Shown one piece after another: positions 1 to 9,603 of a DNA stretch of 64,000 bases. Every line of letters starts with the position of its first letter. Position 1 is the first letter of the stretch. Both the position numbers and the translations under genes were made by a program. The stretch is taken from NCBI GenBank assembly GCA_014859445.1, contig JACUUC010000001.1:124001-188000 (forward strand), read 5' to 3'. Origin of the DNA: Bacterioplanes sp. (GTDB lineage: Bacteria > Pseudomonadota > Gammaproteobacteria > Pseudomonadales > Oceanobacteraceae). The notes under the pieces are model-generated. The model ran no database searches. It was not told the origin of the DNA and saw nothing but the letters and a program-made list of their open reading frames with translations.

Positions 1-16
1 GAAAAAAGGAAATCTT

Positions 17-856
17 ATGAAAACAATCACCCTGCTTATTTGGATATTGTCCGTTACGCTATTGAACACGGCTTGCAGCCAACACGCCAATGAAGAAGCC
101 ATACGTTTGCAACTGATTGAGCAACAACGCCAAGCGCAATTGGCATTACTGGCGGAACAAGAGCGTACCGCACAGCAACAACGCATCGAACAACGCCAAC
201 AGCAAGCAACCGCACACGCGCAATGGCACATACTCAATCGGGACAACCCGGCCATGCACATCCCTTTTGAGCAACAAATCCCAAACCTAACCGCCAGTAA
301 AACGTATTTTTTTACTTTCGATCTGTTTGCCGAACGCTATCAATACGCAGAACAACAACAGCCATTTACCTTAGTTGGCTTGCGCACCATATCCAACAAC
401 CCGCATTACCGCCAATTAATCCCGGATGAATCCGCTCGTTTTCAAACCACAGGACGGATTCCATCGGTGCTCGAATTTGTTCTGCAACAAGAAACAATAC
501 GCAACCGCTTACAACAAACCATTCCAAAACCAGAAGGGAAACGCTGGGTAGCCGTAACCGACAACATCAAACAGCAATCATCACTACAAACCAGCCACCA
601 AGACTGGCATTGGGATCAAGGGCCTTTTGTTGATCTCATTTGGCACACCAGCCCTGAAAATGCGCACCAGCGCATCAGTGACCGCCAACTTCAAGCACAC
701 ATTGGCTTTCGCTTCTGCTCACTGAGCAGTTGTCGCATCGACACACAATATCAGGATCACCCGACCCTGGCCGTTCGTGCAGATGTCATCAGCGTATTGA
801 TTGTTCATCCACCTACTGGCGACATTCTCGCCGAGTTCATTCGCGCCGACCTGTAA
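17..856 (+). CDS. Gln-rich putative lipoprotein, unknown function
   Basis: No family recognised. The 279-residue product begins with a hydrophobic signal peptide ending LLNTAC. Cys20 looks like a lipidation site, though Asn at -3 is atypical for a lipobox. Residues about 25-70 are rich in Gln, Glu and Ala and look like a coiled coil. The remainder is a soluble domain with a paired Cys motif near residues 234-239 (CSLSSC). The ATG is preceded by a good AAAAGGAA ribosome site. The gene stands alone, converging on an outer-membrane protein gene across a shared terminator. Likely envelope-anchored; function cannot be inferred. Confidence 0.7.
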   Translation: MKTITLLIWILSVTLLNTACSQHANEEAIRLQLIEQQRQAQLALLAEQERTAQQQRIEQRQQQATAHAQWHILNRDNPAMHIPFEQQIPNLTASKTYFFTFDLFAERYQYAEQQQPFTLVGLRTISNNPHYRQLIPDESARFQTTGRIPSVLEFVLQQETIRNRLQQTIPKPEGKRWVAVTDNIKQQSSLQTSHQDWHWDQGPFVDLIWHTSPENAHQRISDRQLQAHIGFRFCSLSSCRIDTQYQDHPTLAVRADVISVLIVHPPTGDILAEFIRADL

Positions 857-893
857 ACCAACCGATCCTCTGCACGATCGACAAACACGTGAC

Positions 894-928
894 AAAAAAA
901 AGAGACACGATGGCGTGTCTCTTTTTTG
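894..928. terminator. Bidirectional rho-independent terminator
   Basis: A hairpin with arms at 895-909 and 914-927 (AGAGACACG paired with CGTGTCTCT), flanked by A- and T-runs on both sides and closed by a 4-base loop. It lies between two convergent genes, so it can end transcription from both strands. Confidence 0.9.
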
Positions 929-950
929 GCACAGTTAACAATCAATCGTA

Positions 951-1703
951 TTAAAAACCAACCGACAACGAAGCACCGAAGAAAACGCCTTTGGTATCAA
1001 AGTCCGCATCAATATCAACGTCTTTCTTATCGGTTTGCAGGGACATTGAGCGATAACCTGCTTCTAGCGCCACGTCAACAATGGGTATCGGCAAATCGTA
1101 ACCGATGGTCGCACTCATGTCCGTGAGGGTGTTTTTACCAAAACCGATGTAATTCACATCCGCTGCAGCATAAATGCCAAAAGGTGAACCTATTTTAATC
1201 GCACCATAGGCCAATGGTAACACCATATCAAGATCGACAGCTTTACGACCGGCATTATCGCCCGTCCCCGTCACACTCGCCTCGCCATCGAACTGACGCA
1301 CAGACAAACCAAAATCAGCACTGATGTAGGGCAAAGGAATCGGCAAACCCCAATATAAGGTCAAATCGGTATGGCTTAAATCGGCAACCGTACGCACGTC
1401 TTCATCAAAAGTTTGTCCGGCAAAGCTCGCATTGATTGTGCCCTTACCATCCAGCTCTAAGCGTGTTTGCTTAATTTTCGCATTGGGAATCAATGGCAAT
1501 GGGTGCTCAAAAAACACCGTCAACTGACTGCCGTTATCTGAATCCAGATTCAAACCGTCTTTTTCAACAGAAAGATTTTTATCCAACTGACCGGTAGGTT
1601 CAGCATTCCATACACTGGCTTTTGCACCAACGGTAAAAAACAAATCCGCCTGAGCGACGGGTACGGCTGCCATGAACACAGCGGCCAATGCCATTTTTTT
1701 CAT
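951..1703 (-). CDS. TIGR04219-type outer membrane beta-barrel protein
   Basis: The 250-residue product has a clear signal peptide (MKKMALAAVF...VAQA, cleaved after about residue 19). It alternates polar and hydrophobic residues throughout and ends in Phe (SLSVGF), the usual C-terminal signature of BAM-inserted barrels. The N-terminal mature segment (GAKASVWNAEPTGQL) matches the style of the TIGR04219 outer-membrane family, whose role is not established. An upstream in-frame start exists at 1766, but the ATG at 1703 is preceded by TAGGAATTCG and starts the signal peptide directly, so it is preferred. Monocistronic. Confidence 0.75.
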   Translation of the reverse strand: MKKMALAAVFMAAVPVAQADLFFTVGAKASVWNAEPTGQLDKNLSVEKDGLNLDSDNGSQLTVFFEHPLPLIPNAKIKQTRLELDGKGTINASFAGQTFDEDVRTVADLSHTDLTLYWGLPIPLPYISADFGLSVRQFDGEASVTGTGDNAGRKAVDLDMVLPLAYGAIKIGSPFGIYAAADVNYIGFGKNTLTDMSATIGYDLPIPIVDVALEAGYRSMSLQTDKKDVDIDADFDTKGVFFGASLSVGF

Positions 1704-1863
1704 TATTCGAATTCCTATAGTGTCGTGTTTCCTATGCGCAACGCGCAACCTTTGCGTCTCACCCAAGCCATTGACGACTTACGTTAGCAATAGGAATAGC
1801 ATGCCCAATGATAAAAAGACTGTAAAGCGCTTTGTCGTCAACGGAGCATGCCTTAAAGAATGA

Positions 1864-2574
1864 TTAGAAAGTCACACCAATGCGACGCCCTACTTCTTCG
1901 TAAGATTCAATGACATTGCCCAAACCTTGACGGAAACGGTCTTTGTCCAATTTTTCTCGTGTTTGCGCATCCCACAGACGACAGCCATCCGGTGAGAATT
2001 CATCGCCCAGCACCACCTCACCCTGGAACAAACCAAATTCGAGTTTGTAATCAACCAACAGCATACCGCCATCCGCGAACAACTGCTTCAATACGGTATT
2101 GACCTGAAAGGTCAACGCCTTCATTTGATCGAGGTGTGCTTCTTCAGCCCAACCAAAAGAGCGTGCATGGTATTCGTTCACCATGGGGTCACCCAATGCA
2201 TCGTTCTTCAAGAATAACTCAAACGTCGGTGGATTCAGGTCAATGCCCTCTTCAACACCAAGACGACGTACTAAGCTACCAGCCGCCACATTACGTACAA
2301 CACATTCGAGAGGGATCATATCCAGACGTTTCACTAACGATTCCGTATCGGACAGCAGTGCCTGAAAATGCGTAGGAATACCTGCTTCAGCCAACTTCGT
2401 CATCACGAATGCGTTGAATTTATTGTTGACCATACCTTTACGAGCCAGTTGCTCGATTTTTTTACCATCGAAAGCAGAGGTATCATCGCGAAATTCAAGA
2501 ATCATCAAATCCGCATCATCGGTGGTATACACTGATTTTGCCTTGCCGGAATAAAGCAAATCACGCTTTTCCAT
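1864..2574 (-). CDS. purC: Phosphoribosylaminoimidazole-succinocarboxamide synthase
   Basis: SAICAR synthetase joins CAIR and aspartate using ATP in de novo purine synthesis. The 236-residue length matches the bacterial monofunctional enzyme. The N-terminus ([15 protein letters not shown]) carries the conserved nucleotide-binding GKAK segment, and the central PLECVVRN and C-terminal VDYKLEFG and DEFSPD motifs are all present. The ATG at 2574 follows a GGAG site. It is the last gene of the dapA-bamC-yycJ-like-purC run, echoing the dapA-bamC-purC order of E. coli. The end of the gene shows no clear terminator. Confidence 0.96.
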   Translation of the reverse strand: MEKRDLLYSGKAKSVYTTDDADLMILEFRDDTSAFDGKKIEQLARKGMVNNKFNAFVMTKLAEAGIPTHFQALLSDTESLVKRLDMIPLECVVRNVAAGSLVRRLGVEEGIDLNPPTFELFLKNDALGDPMVNEYHARSFGWAEEAHLDQMKALTFQVNTVLKQLFADGGMLLVDYKLEFGLFQGEVVLGDEFSPDGCRLWDAQTREKLDKDRFRQGLGNVIESYEEVGRRIGVTF

Positions 2575-2622
2575 GGGTATCTCCAGAAATAAACATCAAA
2601 GTAATTCGTTACGGCGAACGTG

Positions 2623-3387
2623 TCAGGCCAAACAATACCAATCCGATACAGTGTCCTGTTCAAGCAAATTTACGTCATCTGGTCGGCAATCCAATACCGG
2701 AGCCAGACACGATCGAACCAGATGTCGATCGTTATTTTTTTCACTAATATGACCCGCACTGACGTGCTGCAGTCCGGACCAACGAACGCGCAGTAAAAAA
2801 TCCGCGCATTGCTCATTGCTCAAGTGACCAAACTGACCCGCGACACGCGCCTGCAAAGACGGCGGATAGGGGCCAGCGCGCAACAAGGGAACATCGTGAT
2901 TGGCTTCAACCTGCAACCCGTGACACGCACGATAATGATGAAGTAAGTGTGCGGTAAGAGAGCCCAAATCCGACAACAATCCCAACACCAAACCACGCTC
3001 ATTACGAATAACAAATTGCAATGGCTCTTGCGCATCATGCGGAACAACCACAGGCATCACATCCCAGCCAGCTATCCGCAACGGCTCATCACCACGAATA
3101 CAATGCCATAAAGGGTGAGATAACCAGCCCATTTTCCGCGCCGTACCAAACGAGGTGTAAAATGGTACATCAAAGGATTCGCATACGGTTAACACACCCT
3201 TAGCATGATCGCCATGCTCGTGGGTCACTAACACACCTTGCAGACCCTGAATATCCACCTGGGCTTGCTCGAGACGCGCGACTAAGTTTTTACGACTAAA
3301 ACCGCAATCAACCAGCAAACTCATGCGTCCTTGCTGCACGACGGTGGCATTACCTCGGCTACCACTGCCTAGCGAACAATATCTCAC
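2623..3387 (-). CDS. MBL-fold metallohydrolase, YycJ/VicX-like
   Basis: A 254-residue metallo-beta-lactamase-fold hydrolase. The first strand (YCSLGSGSRGNATVV) and the metal-binding THEHGDH motif at residues 55-61 are typical of the YycJ/VicX branch, thought to be DNA-processing or phosphodiesterase-like enzymes of uncertain substrate. It begins with GTG, and that start overlaps the bamC stop codon (GTGA), indicating translational coupling. Its place between bamC and purC interrupts the E. coli-type dapA-bamC-purC order. Confidence 0.85.
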   Translation of the reverse strand: MRYCSLGSGSRGNATVVQQGRMSLLVDCGFSRKNLVARLEQAQVDIQGLQGVLVTHEHGDHAKGVLTVCESFDVPFYTSFGTARKMGWLSHPLWHCIRGDEPLRIAGWDVMPVVVPHDAQEPLQFVIRNERGLVLGLLSDLGSLTAHLLHHYRACHGLQVEANHDVPLLRAGPYPPSLQARVAGQFGHLSNEQCADFLLRVRWSGLQHVSAGHISEKNNDRHLVRSCLAPVLDCRPDDVNLLEQDTVSDWYCLA

Positions 3388-4052
3388 AAATCGAGTTGAC
3401 GCTTGACGCTTTGCAGTACCGACTGAGTGATGGCTTCGTCGGCTAAGTTATCCGCATCGGTCAACAGAGACAGATACACACCGGATCGAACCGTATGCAT
3501 TTTAAGCTGCATTATTTGAATGCTGGGCTCTGGTGCTTTTCGCCACAAACGTCCCCACCAACTGCGATCGTCGTCTACATCCTCGCCCATCATGGCCAAA
3601 TAGTAGGTGCCGATACTGCGATTCAAATCGGACAACTCAAGATCTGACGCAACAATGGCATCGGTCACTTGCGCCCACGCATAGGCAAAAGGTACATCCA
3701 AATACAACACCTGAGTACCCGCACCATCAACACCAATTCGGGCATTGAGTGTCTGACTGCGGAATTGACTTAAGCTGGCAACAGTATCCGTATCAGGCTG
3801 ACCAGTAAAAGGAGAGGGTCTTGCCACCGTTTGCTGAGTGATCACCGCGTCTTCGGACACGGCTGACGGAATAGGATACGCATCACGTTCCAGCAGAGCC
3901 AGCTGACCCGCTTGGTTGAGTAATGGGCGTCCTTCCGTCGCTTGTGGATAGTGATTTGCACGGTTACTGAATCGATCACCGAACACACTGCAACCGGTCA
4001 ACGAAACAAGCATCAATCCAACACATAGCCAACGCATCATGCCATTGCTCAC
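3384..4052 (-). CDS. bamC: Outer membrane assembly lipoprotein BamC, short form
   Basis: BamC is a lipoprotein of the BAM complex that inserts beta-barrel proteins in the outer membrane. A signal peptide with lipobox LTGC (Cys21 counting from the GTG) is followed by an extended segment (YPQATEGRPLL...YPIPS) like the BamD-binding N-terminus. At 222 residues it is much shorter than the roughly 340 of E. coli, leaving room for only one of the two helix-grip domains. The GTG at 4052 overlaps the dapA stop as GTGA; an ATG at 4040 is an alternative start. Location directly after dapA supports the call. Confidence 0.82.
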   Translation of the reverse strand: MSNGMMRWLCVGLMLVSLTGCSVFGDRFSNRANHYPQATEGRPLLNQAGQLALLERDAYPIPSAVSEDAVITQQTVARPSPFTGQPDTDTVASLSQFRSQTLNARIGVDGAGTQVLYLDVPFAYAWAQVTDAIVASDLELSDLNRSIGTYYLAMMGEDVDDDRSWWGRLWRKAPEPSIQIMQLKMHTVRSGVYLSLLTDADNLADEAITQSVLQSVKRQLDL

Positions 4053-4924
4053 AGTAAATCCAATGACGCTAACGCCAATTCCACTTTCGGTGCGTAACGC
4101 TCATCCATCGTGACCAATGGCAAGCGAATACCCGATCCCATTTTACCCATACGCTGCAACGCCCATTTAACCGGTATCGGATTGGCTTCACAAAACATGG
4201 CATTATGCAGCAACATCAGACGCTCATTTAATGCTCGGGCCTCATCGGCTCGACCATCCAATGCTAGCATACACAATTCGTGCATCAGCCTTGGGGCAAC
4301 GTTGGCAGTCACCGAAATATTGCCATGTCCCCCCATCAATATCAGTTCAAATGCCGTTGCATCATCGCCCGAATACACGGCCATCCGGTCGCCGACCAAG
4401 TCCAACACTTGGCGAGCTCGCTGCAAATCGCCGGTCGCTTCTTTCACGCCAACAATTTGTTCCACATCGGCTAACGCCGCGATGGTTTCGGGGAGCATGT
4501 CACACGCTGTGCGCCCTGGCACATTGTACAAAATTTGAGGAATATCAACGGCGGCCGCGATGGCCTCATGGTGTTTGATGATGCCACGCTGAGGCGGTTT
4601 ATTGTAGTAAGGGGCAACCAACAAACACGCATCAGCACCCACGCGTTTGGCTTCTTGCGTGAGTTCAATGGCCTCACTGGTGGAGTTGGCACCGGTACCA
4701 GCAATGATCGGTTTGCGTCCCGCACACACCTTCACGACGCGCTCAATCACATCGCAATGTTCTTGAGTGTCCAGTGTCGCCGACTCCCCAGTAGTACCAA
4801 CTGCAACGATGGCATCGGTGCCTTCTTTGATGTGAAATTCCACCAAACGATCCAAGGCATCCCAATCGACGCGGCCATCCGTATGCATAGGAGTCACTAA
4901 CGCGACAATACTACCGGTAATCAT
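4049..4924 (-). CDS. dapA: 4-hydroxy-tetrahydrodipicolinate synthase
   Basis: DapA condenses pyruvate with aspartate semialdehyde, the first committed step towards lysine and meso-diaminopimelate. The 291-residue protein has the TTGES pyruvate-binding motif near residues 44-48, the catalytic Tyr133 (ILYNVPGRT) and the Schiff-base Lys161 (VGVKEATGD). An upstream in-frame GTG at 4930 is possible, but the ATG at 4924 gives a start (MITGSIVALVT) that aligns with the E. coli enzyme. A GGGAG sequence lies 10 bases upstream. First gene of the coupled dapA-bamC-yycJ-like operon. Confidence 0.97.
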   Translation of the reverse strand: MITGSIVALVTPMHTDGRVDWDALDRLVEFHIKEGTDAIVAVGTTGESATLDTQEHCDVIERVVKVCAGRKPIIAGTGANSTSEAIELTQEAKRVGADACLLVAPYYNKPPQRGIIKHHEAIAAAVDIPQILYNVPGRTACDMLPETIAALADVEQIVGVKEATGDLQRARQVLDLVGDRMAVYSGDDATAFELILMGGHGNISVTANVAPRLMHELCMLALDGRADEARALNERLMLLHNAMFCEANPIPVKWALQRMGKMGSGIRLPLVTMDERYAPKVELALASLDLL

Positions 4925-5031
4925 GAACACAACACTCCCAAAATATGAGTTGCCAGCTTGCTAACTGACCAAAGGCGCAAGTCTACTGATCGACAACGAC
5001 GGTGACAAGTAGCGCGCAGCGGATTACATCA

Positions 5032-6108
5032 TTAGTCCTCGACCAACGGCGCTTCTTCCTGCACAACGATCGGCCAAGCCTGGACCACGGCCTTGAACAA
5101 CGTCGCGAGAGGGATGGCAAAAAACACACCCCAGAACCCCCACAACCCACCAAAAATCAATACCGCAAAAATGATAGCAACGGGGTGTAGATTAACGACT
5201 TCAGAAAACAACAAAGGCACTAGCACATTACCGTCAAGTGCTTGAATAATAAAATACACAATCATCAACGAAACAAAATGGTTGCCCCACCCCCACTGCA
5301 CATAGGCGACTAACGCAATCGGGATCGTCACAACGGCCGCACCAATGTAAGGAATCAACACCGAAAAACCCACGGCCAGAGCCAACAGCGCCGAATACTT
5401 CAGCCCAAACAGGCTAAATACAATGAAGCTGACGCCACCAACGATCAAAATTTCAACCACTTTGCCACGAATGTAGTTAGCAATCTGCTGATCCATTTCA
5501 TGCCAAACGCGATTCAATAAATTCCGCCGCACCGGAAGAAAAGACGTACTCCAATGGATGATTTGTTGTGAATCCTTCAGCATGAAAAACACCAAAATCG
5601 GCACCAATACACAATACACCAGCATCGTCATCAAGCCGGTCAAGCCTGATAAAGAAAAGCCCAACACCCACTGACCGCGGCGCGTCAATTCATCGCCAAT
5701 TTGTTTTGTCCATTGCTGCGCCTGTTCAACCGAAATTAACTCCGGATATTTTTCAGGCAACAACATCATAAGCTCTTGGCCTTTCAGAGCCATCCGAGGA
5801 AGTTCGGCAAAAAACTGAGTCAACTGCTGCCAAATTGACGGCAAGATGATAAATAACGAAGCCAGCAATCCGCCCATAAAAAGGAGAAAGACCACGACCG
5901 TGGCCAACAAATGCGACAGACCTCGACGCTTGAGATACACCACACTGCCTTGCAGTAAATACGCCAACACCACTGAAATCAGAAAGGGCATTAACACAGA
6001 ACCTAGGCTCATTAACACAAGGAGAAATAAGCCGATTAACAACAACAACAACAGCGCTTCTTCGTCTGACAAATACCGATCAATCCAACGGCGCACCACA
6101 TTCAGCAT
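5032..6108 (-). CDS. AI-2E family transporter / PerM-type permease
   Basis: A 358-residue polytopic membrane protein. It has hydrophobic segments near the N-terminus (about residues 18-60), around 65-90, and a dense cluster from about 155 to 345. The overall pattern, with the long soluble stretch between the first and second halves, matches the PerM / AI-2 exporter (UPF0118) family. These are putative permeases with differing substrates, some acting as cation antiporters. An AAAGGAG site precedes the ATG. It follows a TusA-like gene by one base, and bepA is divergent, as with perM and bepA in E. coli. Confidence 0.85.
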   Translation of the reverse strand: MLNVVRRWIDRYLSDEEALLLLLLIGLFLLVLMSLGSVLMPFLISVVLAYLLQGSVVYLKRRGLSHLLATVVVFLLFMGGLLASLFIILPSIWQQLTQFFAELPRMALKGQELMMLLPEKYPELISVEQAQQWTKQIGDELTRRGQWVLGFSLSGLTGLMTMLVYCVLVPILVFFMLKDSQQIIHWSTSFLPVRRNLLNRVWHEMDQQIANYIRGKVVEILIVGGVSFIVFSLFGLKYSALLALAVGFSVLIPYIGAAVVTIPIALVAYVQWGWGNHFVSLMIVYFIIQALDGNVLVPLLFSEVVNLHPVAIIFAVLIFGGLWGFWGVFFAIPLATLFKAVVQAWPIVVQEEAPLVED

Positions 6109-6109
6109 G

Positions 6110-6340
6110 CTAAGCTCCTTTCTTTAACCAAAAATGATAATCGCCATCCACCACATCGCTGGCCACTAATTGATGGACGCTCAATTCAACGTAACGCGGA
6201 ATATCGCGCCAAGAGCCTTGATCGCTGGCAATAACCCACAAAACATCACCAACAGCCAGTTGCTGTAGCGCTAACTTGGTTTTCAATAACGGCATTGGAC
6301 ACGCCAACCCCCTCGCATCCAGTTGTTGTTGATAATTCAT
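6110..6340 (-). CDS. TusA-family sulfurtransferase-like protein
   Basis: A 76-residue protein with the family hallmark DARGLACPMPLLKTK, where the Cys in the CPMP motif is the persulfide carrier. TusA homologues relay sulfur for tRNA thiolation or other sulfur trafficking, but several paralogues exist and this one cannot be assigned to a pathway. The ATG at 6340 was chosen because it sits just ahead of the conserved domain; longer in-frame starts reach 6424 but add a tail without homology. It is co-transcribed with the PerM-like gene (1-base gap), an arrangement seen in other gammaproteobacteria. Confidence 0.85.
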   Translation of the reverse strand: MNYQQQLDARGLACPMPLLKTKLALQQLAVGDVLWVIASDQGSWRDIPRYVELSVHQLVASDVVDGDYHFWLKKGA

Positions 6341-6465
6341 TGTATTCGACACAAAAGAAACCATTTGCCACACTAAGGTATCCATTATACGTTGGCAGCC
6401 GCGATACGCTAGGAACTTGCGCACTCAAAAACCTCTAAATAAGCCTACCGATCAGGATAACTGTT

Positions 6466-7917
6466 GTGACACCTGTTGCTCGTACGTTACTGAGTCTAAG
6501 CATCGGCTTCGGACTCAGCTTTCAAAGTTCACTGCTTGCCAGCCCTGAGCTGCCTAGCCTAGGTGATCGTGCGTCGTCGATTGTTTCTTTGCAACAAGAA
6601 CATGAGCTCGGACGCCTGTGGCTGCGTCAACTTCGCTCGCAAGTCGACACCATCGACCACCCTCTCGCCACCACATTTTTACACGATGTTATCTTTCGGC
6701 TTGTTCCGCACAGCGAAGTGTCCCTCACTGATTTTGAATTTGTGATTATTGACAGTCGTGAACTCAATGCCTTTGCCGTACCCGGCGGCATTATTGGCAT
6801 TAACTATGGACTGCTGCTGCATGCTCGGGATGAAGATGAGTTATCCGCCGTACTCGCCCACGAATTAGCACACATCAGCCAACGCCACTTTGCACGTCGC
6901 TTAGAACAAGCCGAACGCCAACAACCGATTGCCATCGCGACCCTGCTGGCCAGTATTTTGTTGATCGCAAGCAACAATCCCGATGCGGGTTTTGCCGGAT
7001 TGGTTGGCAGCCAAGCCGCCAGCATTCAGAATCAATTGGCTTACAGCCGTGATTGGGAGCGTGAAGCCGATCGAATTGGTATGCGCACTCTGATCAATGC
7101 CGGCTTGGACCCCAACGCCATGTCCAGCATGTTTCAACAAATGCTGCTGGCCAGTCGCTACAGCCAGCGCCCACCCGAATTTTTGCTCACACACCCCATG
7201 ACAGAGGGCCGAATTGCCGATGCAGCCGATCGTGCGGAAACACGTTCGCGTATCAACAGAACTCGGAGTTTTGAATTTGCATTGCTGCAGAATGATGCCC
7301 GATTGCGCTATCAAGTGACTACCGACAAACAGCATCAGTACGTCATCGAACAATTGACAAATGCCCCTGAAACGTCGCTGGACCTTGCGGCCTGGCGATA
7401 CAGTTTGGCCAACTACTTACGGCAACAAGGCAATCCTCAGGACGCCATGAAAGAACTGAACAGCATACCCGCGCCTTGGCAGCACCATCCCGTCGTGATC
7501 GACTTGCACGTGCAACTACTGGATCAACTCGGCCAACAAGGCGAAGCAGATACACAATTGCAGCAAGGAATAACGCTGCATCCCGAGAATTTGGTATTGC
7601 AATTACGCCATGCACAGCGACTGAAACACACCGATACTCAACAAGCCGTTCATGTTTTACGCCACCTGTGTCACCAACACCCGACCAATCCCATGCTCTG
7701 GCATGAATTAGCCGACGTTGCACACCGCGCACACCAAACCGCTCTGAGTCATCGTGCGCAAGCAGAGCAGCTCTTTCTAAATGGTCGTCATGCACAGGCA
7801 TTACGCCAAATGGAAGTGGCACTGGCAGAGGCGCAGAAAAACGGGGATTTCCAACAAATGGCCGTGATTCGTACCCGCTTACACGCCATATCCATCAGTC
7901 CGACCCAACTGCGTTAA
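6466..7917 (+). CDS. bepA: Periplasmic metalloprotease/chaperone BepA (M48 family with TPR)
   Basis: BepA (YfgC) maintains the outer membrane by helping LptD assembly and degrading stalled barrels. The 483-residue protein has an N-terminal signal peptide (about residues 1-25), the zinc site HELAH at 132-136, the third ligand in the YSRDWEREAD segment near 200, and a C-terminal half of helical TPR-like repeats (about 305-480). The start is GTG, preceded by CAGGA. Divergent from the perM-like/tusA-like pair, as in E. coli. Confidence 0.93.
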   Translation: MTPVARTLLSLSIGFGLSFQSSLLASPELPSLGDRASSIVSLQQEHELGRLWLRQLRSQVDTIDHPLATTFLHDVIFRLVPHSEVSLTDFEFVIIDSRELNAFAVPGGIIGINYGLLLHARDEDELSAVLAHELAHISQRHFARRLEQAERQQPIAIATLLASILLIASNNPDAGFAGLVGSQAASIQNQLAYSRDWEREADRIGMRTLINAGLDPNAMSSMFQQMLLASRYSQRPPEFLLTHPMTEGRIADAADRAETRSRINRTRSFEFALLQNDARLRYQVTTDKQHQYVIEQLTNAPETSLDLAAWRYSLANYLRQQGNPQDAMKELNSIPAPWQHHPVVIDLHVQLLDQLGQQGEADTQLQQGITLHPENLVLQLRHAQRLKHTDTQQAVHVLRHLCHQHPTNPMLWHELADVAHRAHQTALSHRAQAEQLFLNGRHAQALRQMEVALAEAQKNGDFQQMAVIRTRLHAISISPTQLR

Positions 7918-7952
7918 CACCCTGCGAACTCCATCGAGAAAATCGCAAGCAC

Positions 7953-7982
7953 AAAAAAGGCGACCCGAAGGTCGCCTTTTTC
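7953..7982. terminator. Bidirectional rho-independent terminator
   Basis: A perfect hairpin with arms at 7954-7965 and 7970-7981 (GGCGACC paired with GGTCGCC, loop CGAA) with A-run on the left and T-run on the right. It separates the convergent bepA and isocitrate lyase genes. Confidence 0.92.
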
Positions 7983-8004
7983 ATACTCAATGAACCGTCA
8001 CAAC

Positions 8005-9603
8005 TTAGATGTTGTTGAACTGGTTAGAGGTATTCTTCGCACCACCGGCTTTCAGGGCACGATCACCAGCGTAGTATTCTTTGTGATCATCACCAATGTC
8101 TGAACCAGACATGTTTTGGTGTTTCACACACGCGATACCTTGACGGATTTCTTTACGCTGAACGCCAGCAACGTAACCCAACATGCCAGCTTCACCAAAG
8201 TATTCTTTGGCCAAGTTGTCTACTGACAACGCAGTCGTGTGGTACGTTGGCAACGTGATCAAGTGGTGGAATACGTTCGCTTCGCGTGAACAATCCGCTT
8301 GGAAAGTACGTACACGTGCGTCTGCATCAGCCGCCAATTGAGAATCGTCGTATTCAGCAGACATCAACTTGCTGCGATCGTAAGCAGAAACGTCTTTACC
8401 TTCAGCAACCCACGCATCGTAAGTTTGCTCACGGAAGCTCAACGTCCAGTTGAACGACGGAGAGTTGTTGTACACCAGCTTCGCATCTGGGTGTACTTTA
8501 CGTACGTCGTTCATCATGTCACGGATTTCGTGAACGGTTGGAACGGCTGTTTCGATCCACAACAGGTCAGCACCGGCATTGATGGCTTCGATACAATCGA
8601 ATACGCAACGCTCATGACCAGTACCTTTACGGAACTCGTACAAGCCAGATGCCAAACGCTTAGGACGAACCAACTTGCCATTACGGTTCAACAACACGTC
8701 ACCGTGCTTCACGTCTTTTACGTCAACTTCTTCAACGTCTAAGTAAGAGTTGTAGATGTCGCCTTGATCGCCTGGCTCGTTAACCACAGCGATTTCTTTG
8801 GTCAAGCCAGCACCTTCAGAGTCAGTACGGGCAACGATCACACCTTCGTCAACGCCCAGTTCCAAGAAAGCGTAACGCAGAGCGCGCAACTTAGCGTGGA
8901 AATCAGCGTGTGGTACGGTTACTTTACCGTCTTGGTGACCACATTGCTTTTCATCAGCAACTTGGTTTTCAATTTGCAAGCAGCAAGCGCCTGCTTCAAT
9001 CATTTGCTTAGCCATCAAGTAAGTGGCTTCTGCGTTACCGAAACCGGCATCGATGTCAGCAATGATCGGCACAATGTGCGTTTCATAGTTGTCGATTTGG
9101 TTTTGGATTTCAGCTGCTTTTGCGTTATCGCCTGCTTGACGAGCCGCGTCCAGCTGACGGAACAAACCACCCAATTCACGAGCGTCAGCTTGACGCAAGA
9201 AGGTGTACAATTCGCGAACTAAGTCAGCAACCACAGTTTTTTCATGCATTGATTGGTCAGGCAGAGGACCAAATGCAGAACGCAGTGCAGCAACCATCCA
9301 GCCAGACAAGTACAAGTACTTACGCTCGGTTGAACCGAAGTGTTTTTTGATTGAGATCAGTTTTTGCTGACCCACAAAACCATGCCAGCAACCCAATGAT
9401 TGAGTGTACTTAGTTTTGTCTTTGTCAAACTCAGCCATGTCACGACGCATGATAGACGCGGTGTACTTAGCAATGTCCAAACCCGTTTTGAATTTGTTTT
9501 GCAAGCGCATGCGAGCAACGTTTTCTGCTTTGATTTCCGCCCAAGGAGCGCCATTTTTTTCAATGACGGCTTGTGCCGTAGTAGTTTCGTTTTGGTATGA
9601 CAT
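8005..9603 (-). CDS. aceA: Isocitrate lyase, long (Pseudomonas-type) form
   Basis: Isocitrate lyase splits isocitrate to glyoxylate and succinate, the first step of the glyoxylate bypass used for growth on acetate and fatty acids. The 532-residue length and the motif EKQCGHQDGKVTVPH correspond to the longer isoform found in Pseudomonas, not the roughly 430-residue E. coli type; the Cys of this motif is the catalytic base. A GGAAGGA ribosome site precedes the ATG. No malate synthase gene is adjacent. Codon usage is strongly biased towards preferred codons, suggesting high expression. Confidence 0.95.
   Translation of the reverse strand: MSYQNETTTAQAVIEKNGAPWAEIKAENVARMRLQNKFKTGLDIAKYTASIMRRDMAEFDKDKTKYTQSLGCWHGFVGQQKLISIKKHFGSTERKYLYLSGWMVAALRSAFGPLPDQSMHEKTVVADLVRELYTFLRQADARELGGLFRQLDAARQAGDNAKAAEIQNQIDNYETHIVPIIADIDAGFGNAEATYLMAKQMIEAGACCLQIENQVADEKQCGHQDGKVTVPHADFHAKLRALRYAFLELGVDEGVIVARTDSEGAGLTKEIAVVNEPGDQGDIYNSYLDVEEVDVKDVKHGDVLLNRNGKLVRPKRLASGLYEFRKGTGHERCVFDCIEAINAGADLLWIETAVPTVHEIRDMMNDVRKVHPDAKLVYNNSPSFNWTLSFREQTYDAWVAEGKDVSAYDRSKLMSAEYDDSQLAADADARVRTFQADCSREANVFHHLITLPTYHTTALSVDNLAKEYFGEAGMLGYVAGVQRKEIRQGIACVKHQNMSGSDIGDDHKEYYAGDRALKAGGAKNTSNQFNNI

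Noticed and set aside
1771-1841. Widely spaced inverted repeat TTGACGAC / GTCGTCAA between purC and the outer-membrane protein gene
   Set aside because: Arms are only 8 bp and 55 bases apart; likely chance, with no T-run or symmetry typical of a regulator site.
4110-4578. Open frames opposite dapA (142 and 115 residues)
   Set aside because: Antisense to dapA and without features of a protein.
7343-7822. 159-residue open frame opposite bepA
   Set aside because: Antisense to a well supported gene, with no motif and composition unlike a protein.
8299-9222. Two open frames (147 and 152 residues) opposite isocitrate lyase
   Set aside because: Both are shadows of a highly expressed, codon-biased gene; neither has a start site or domain.
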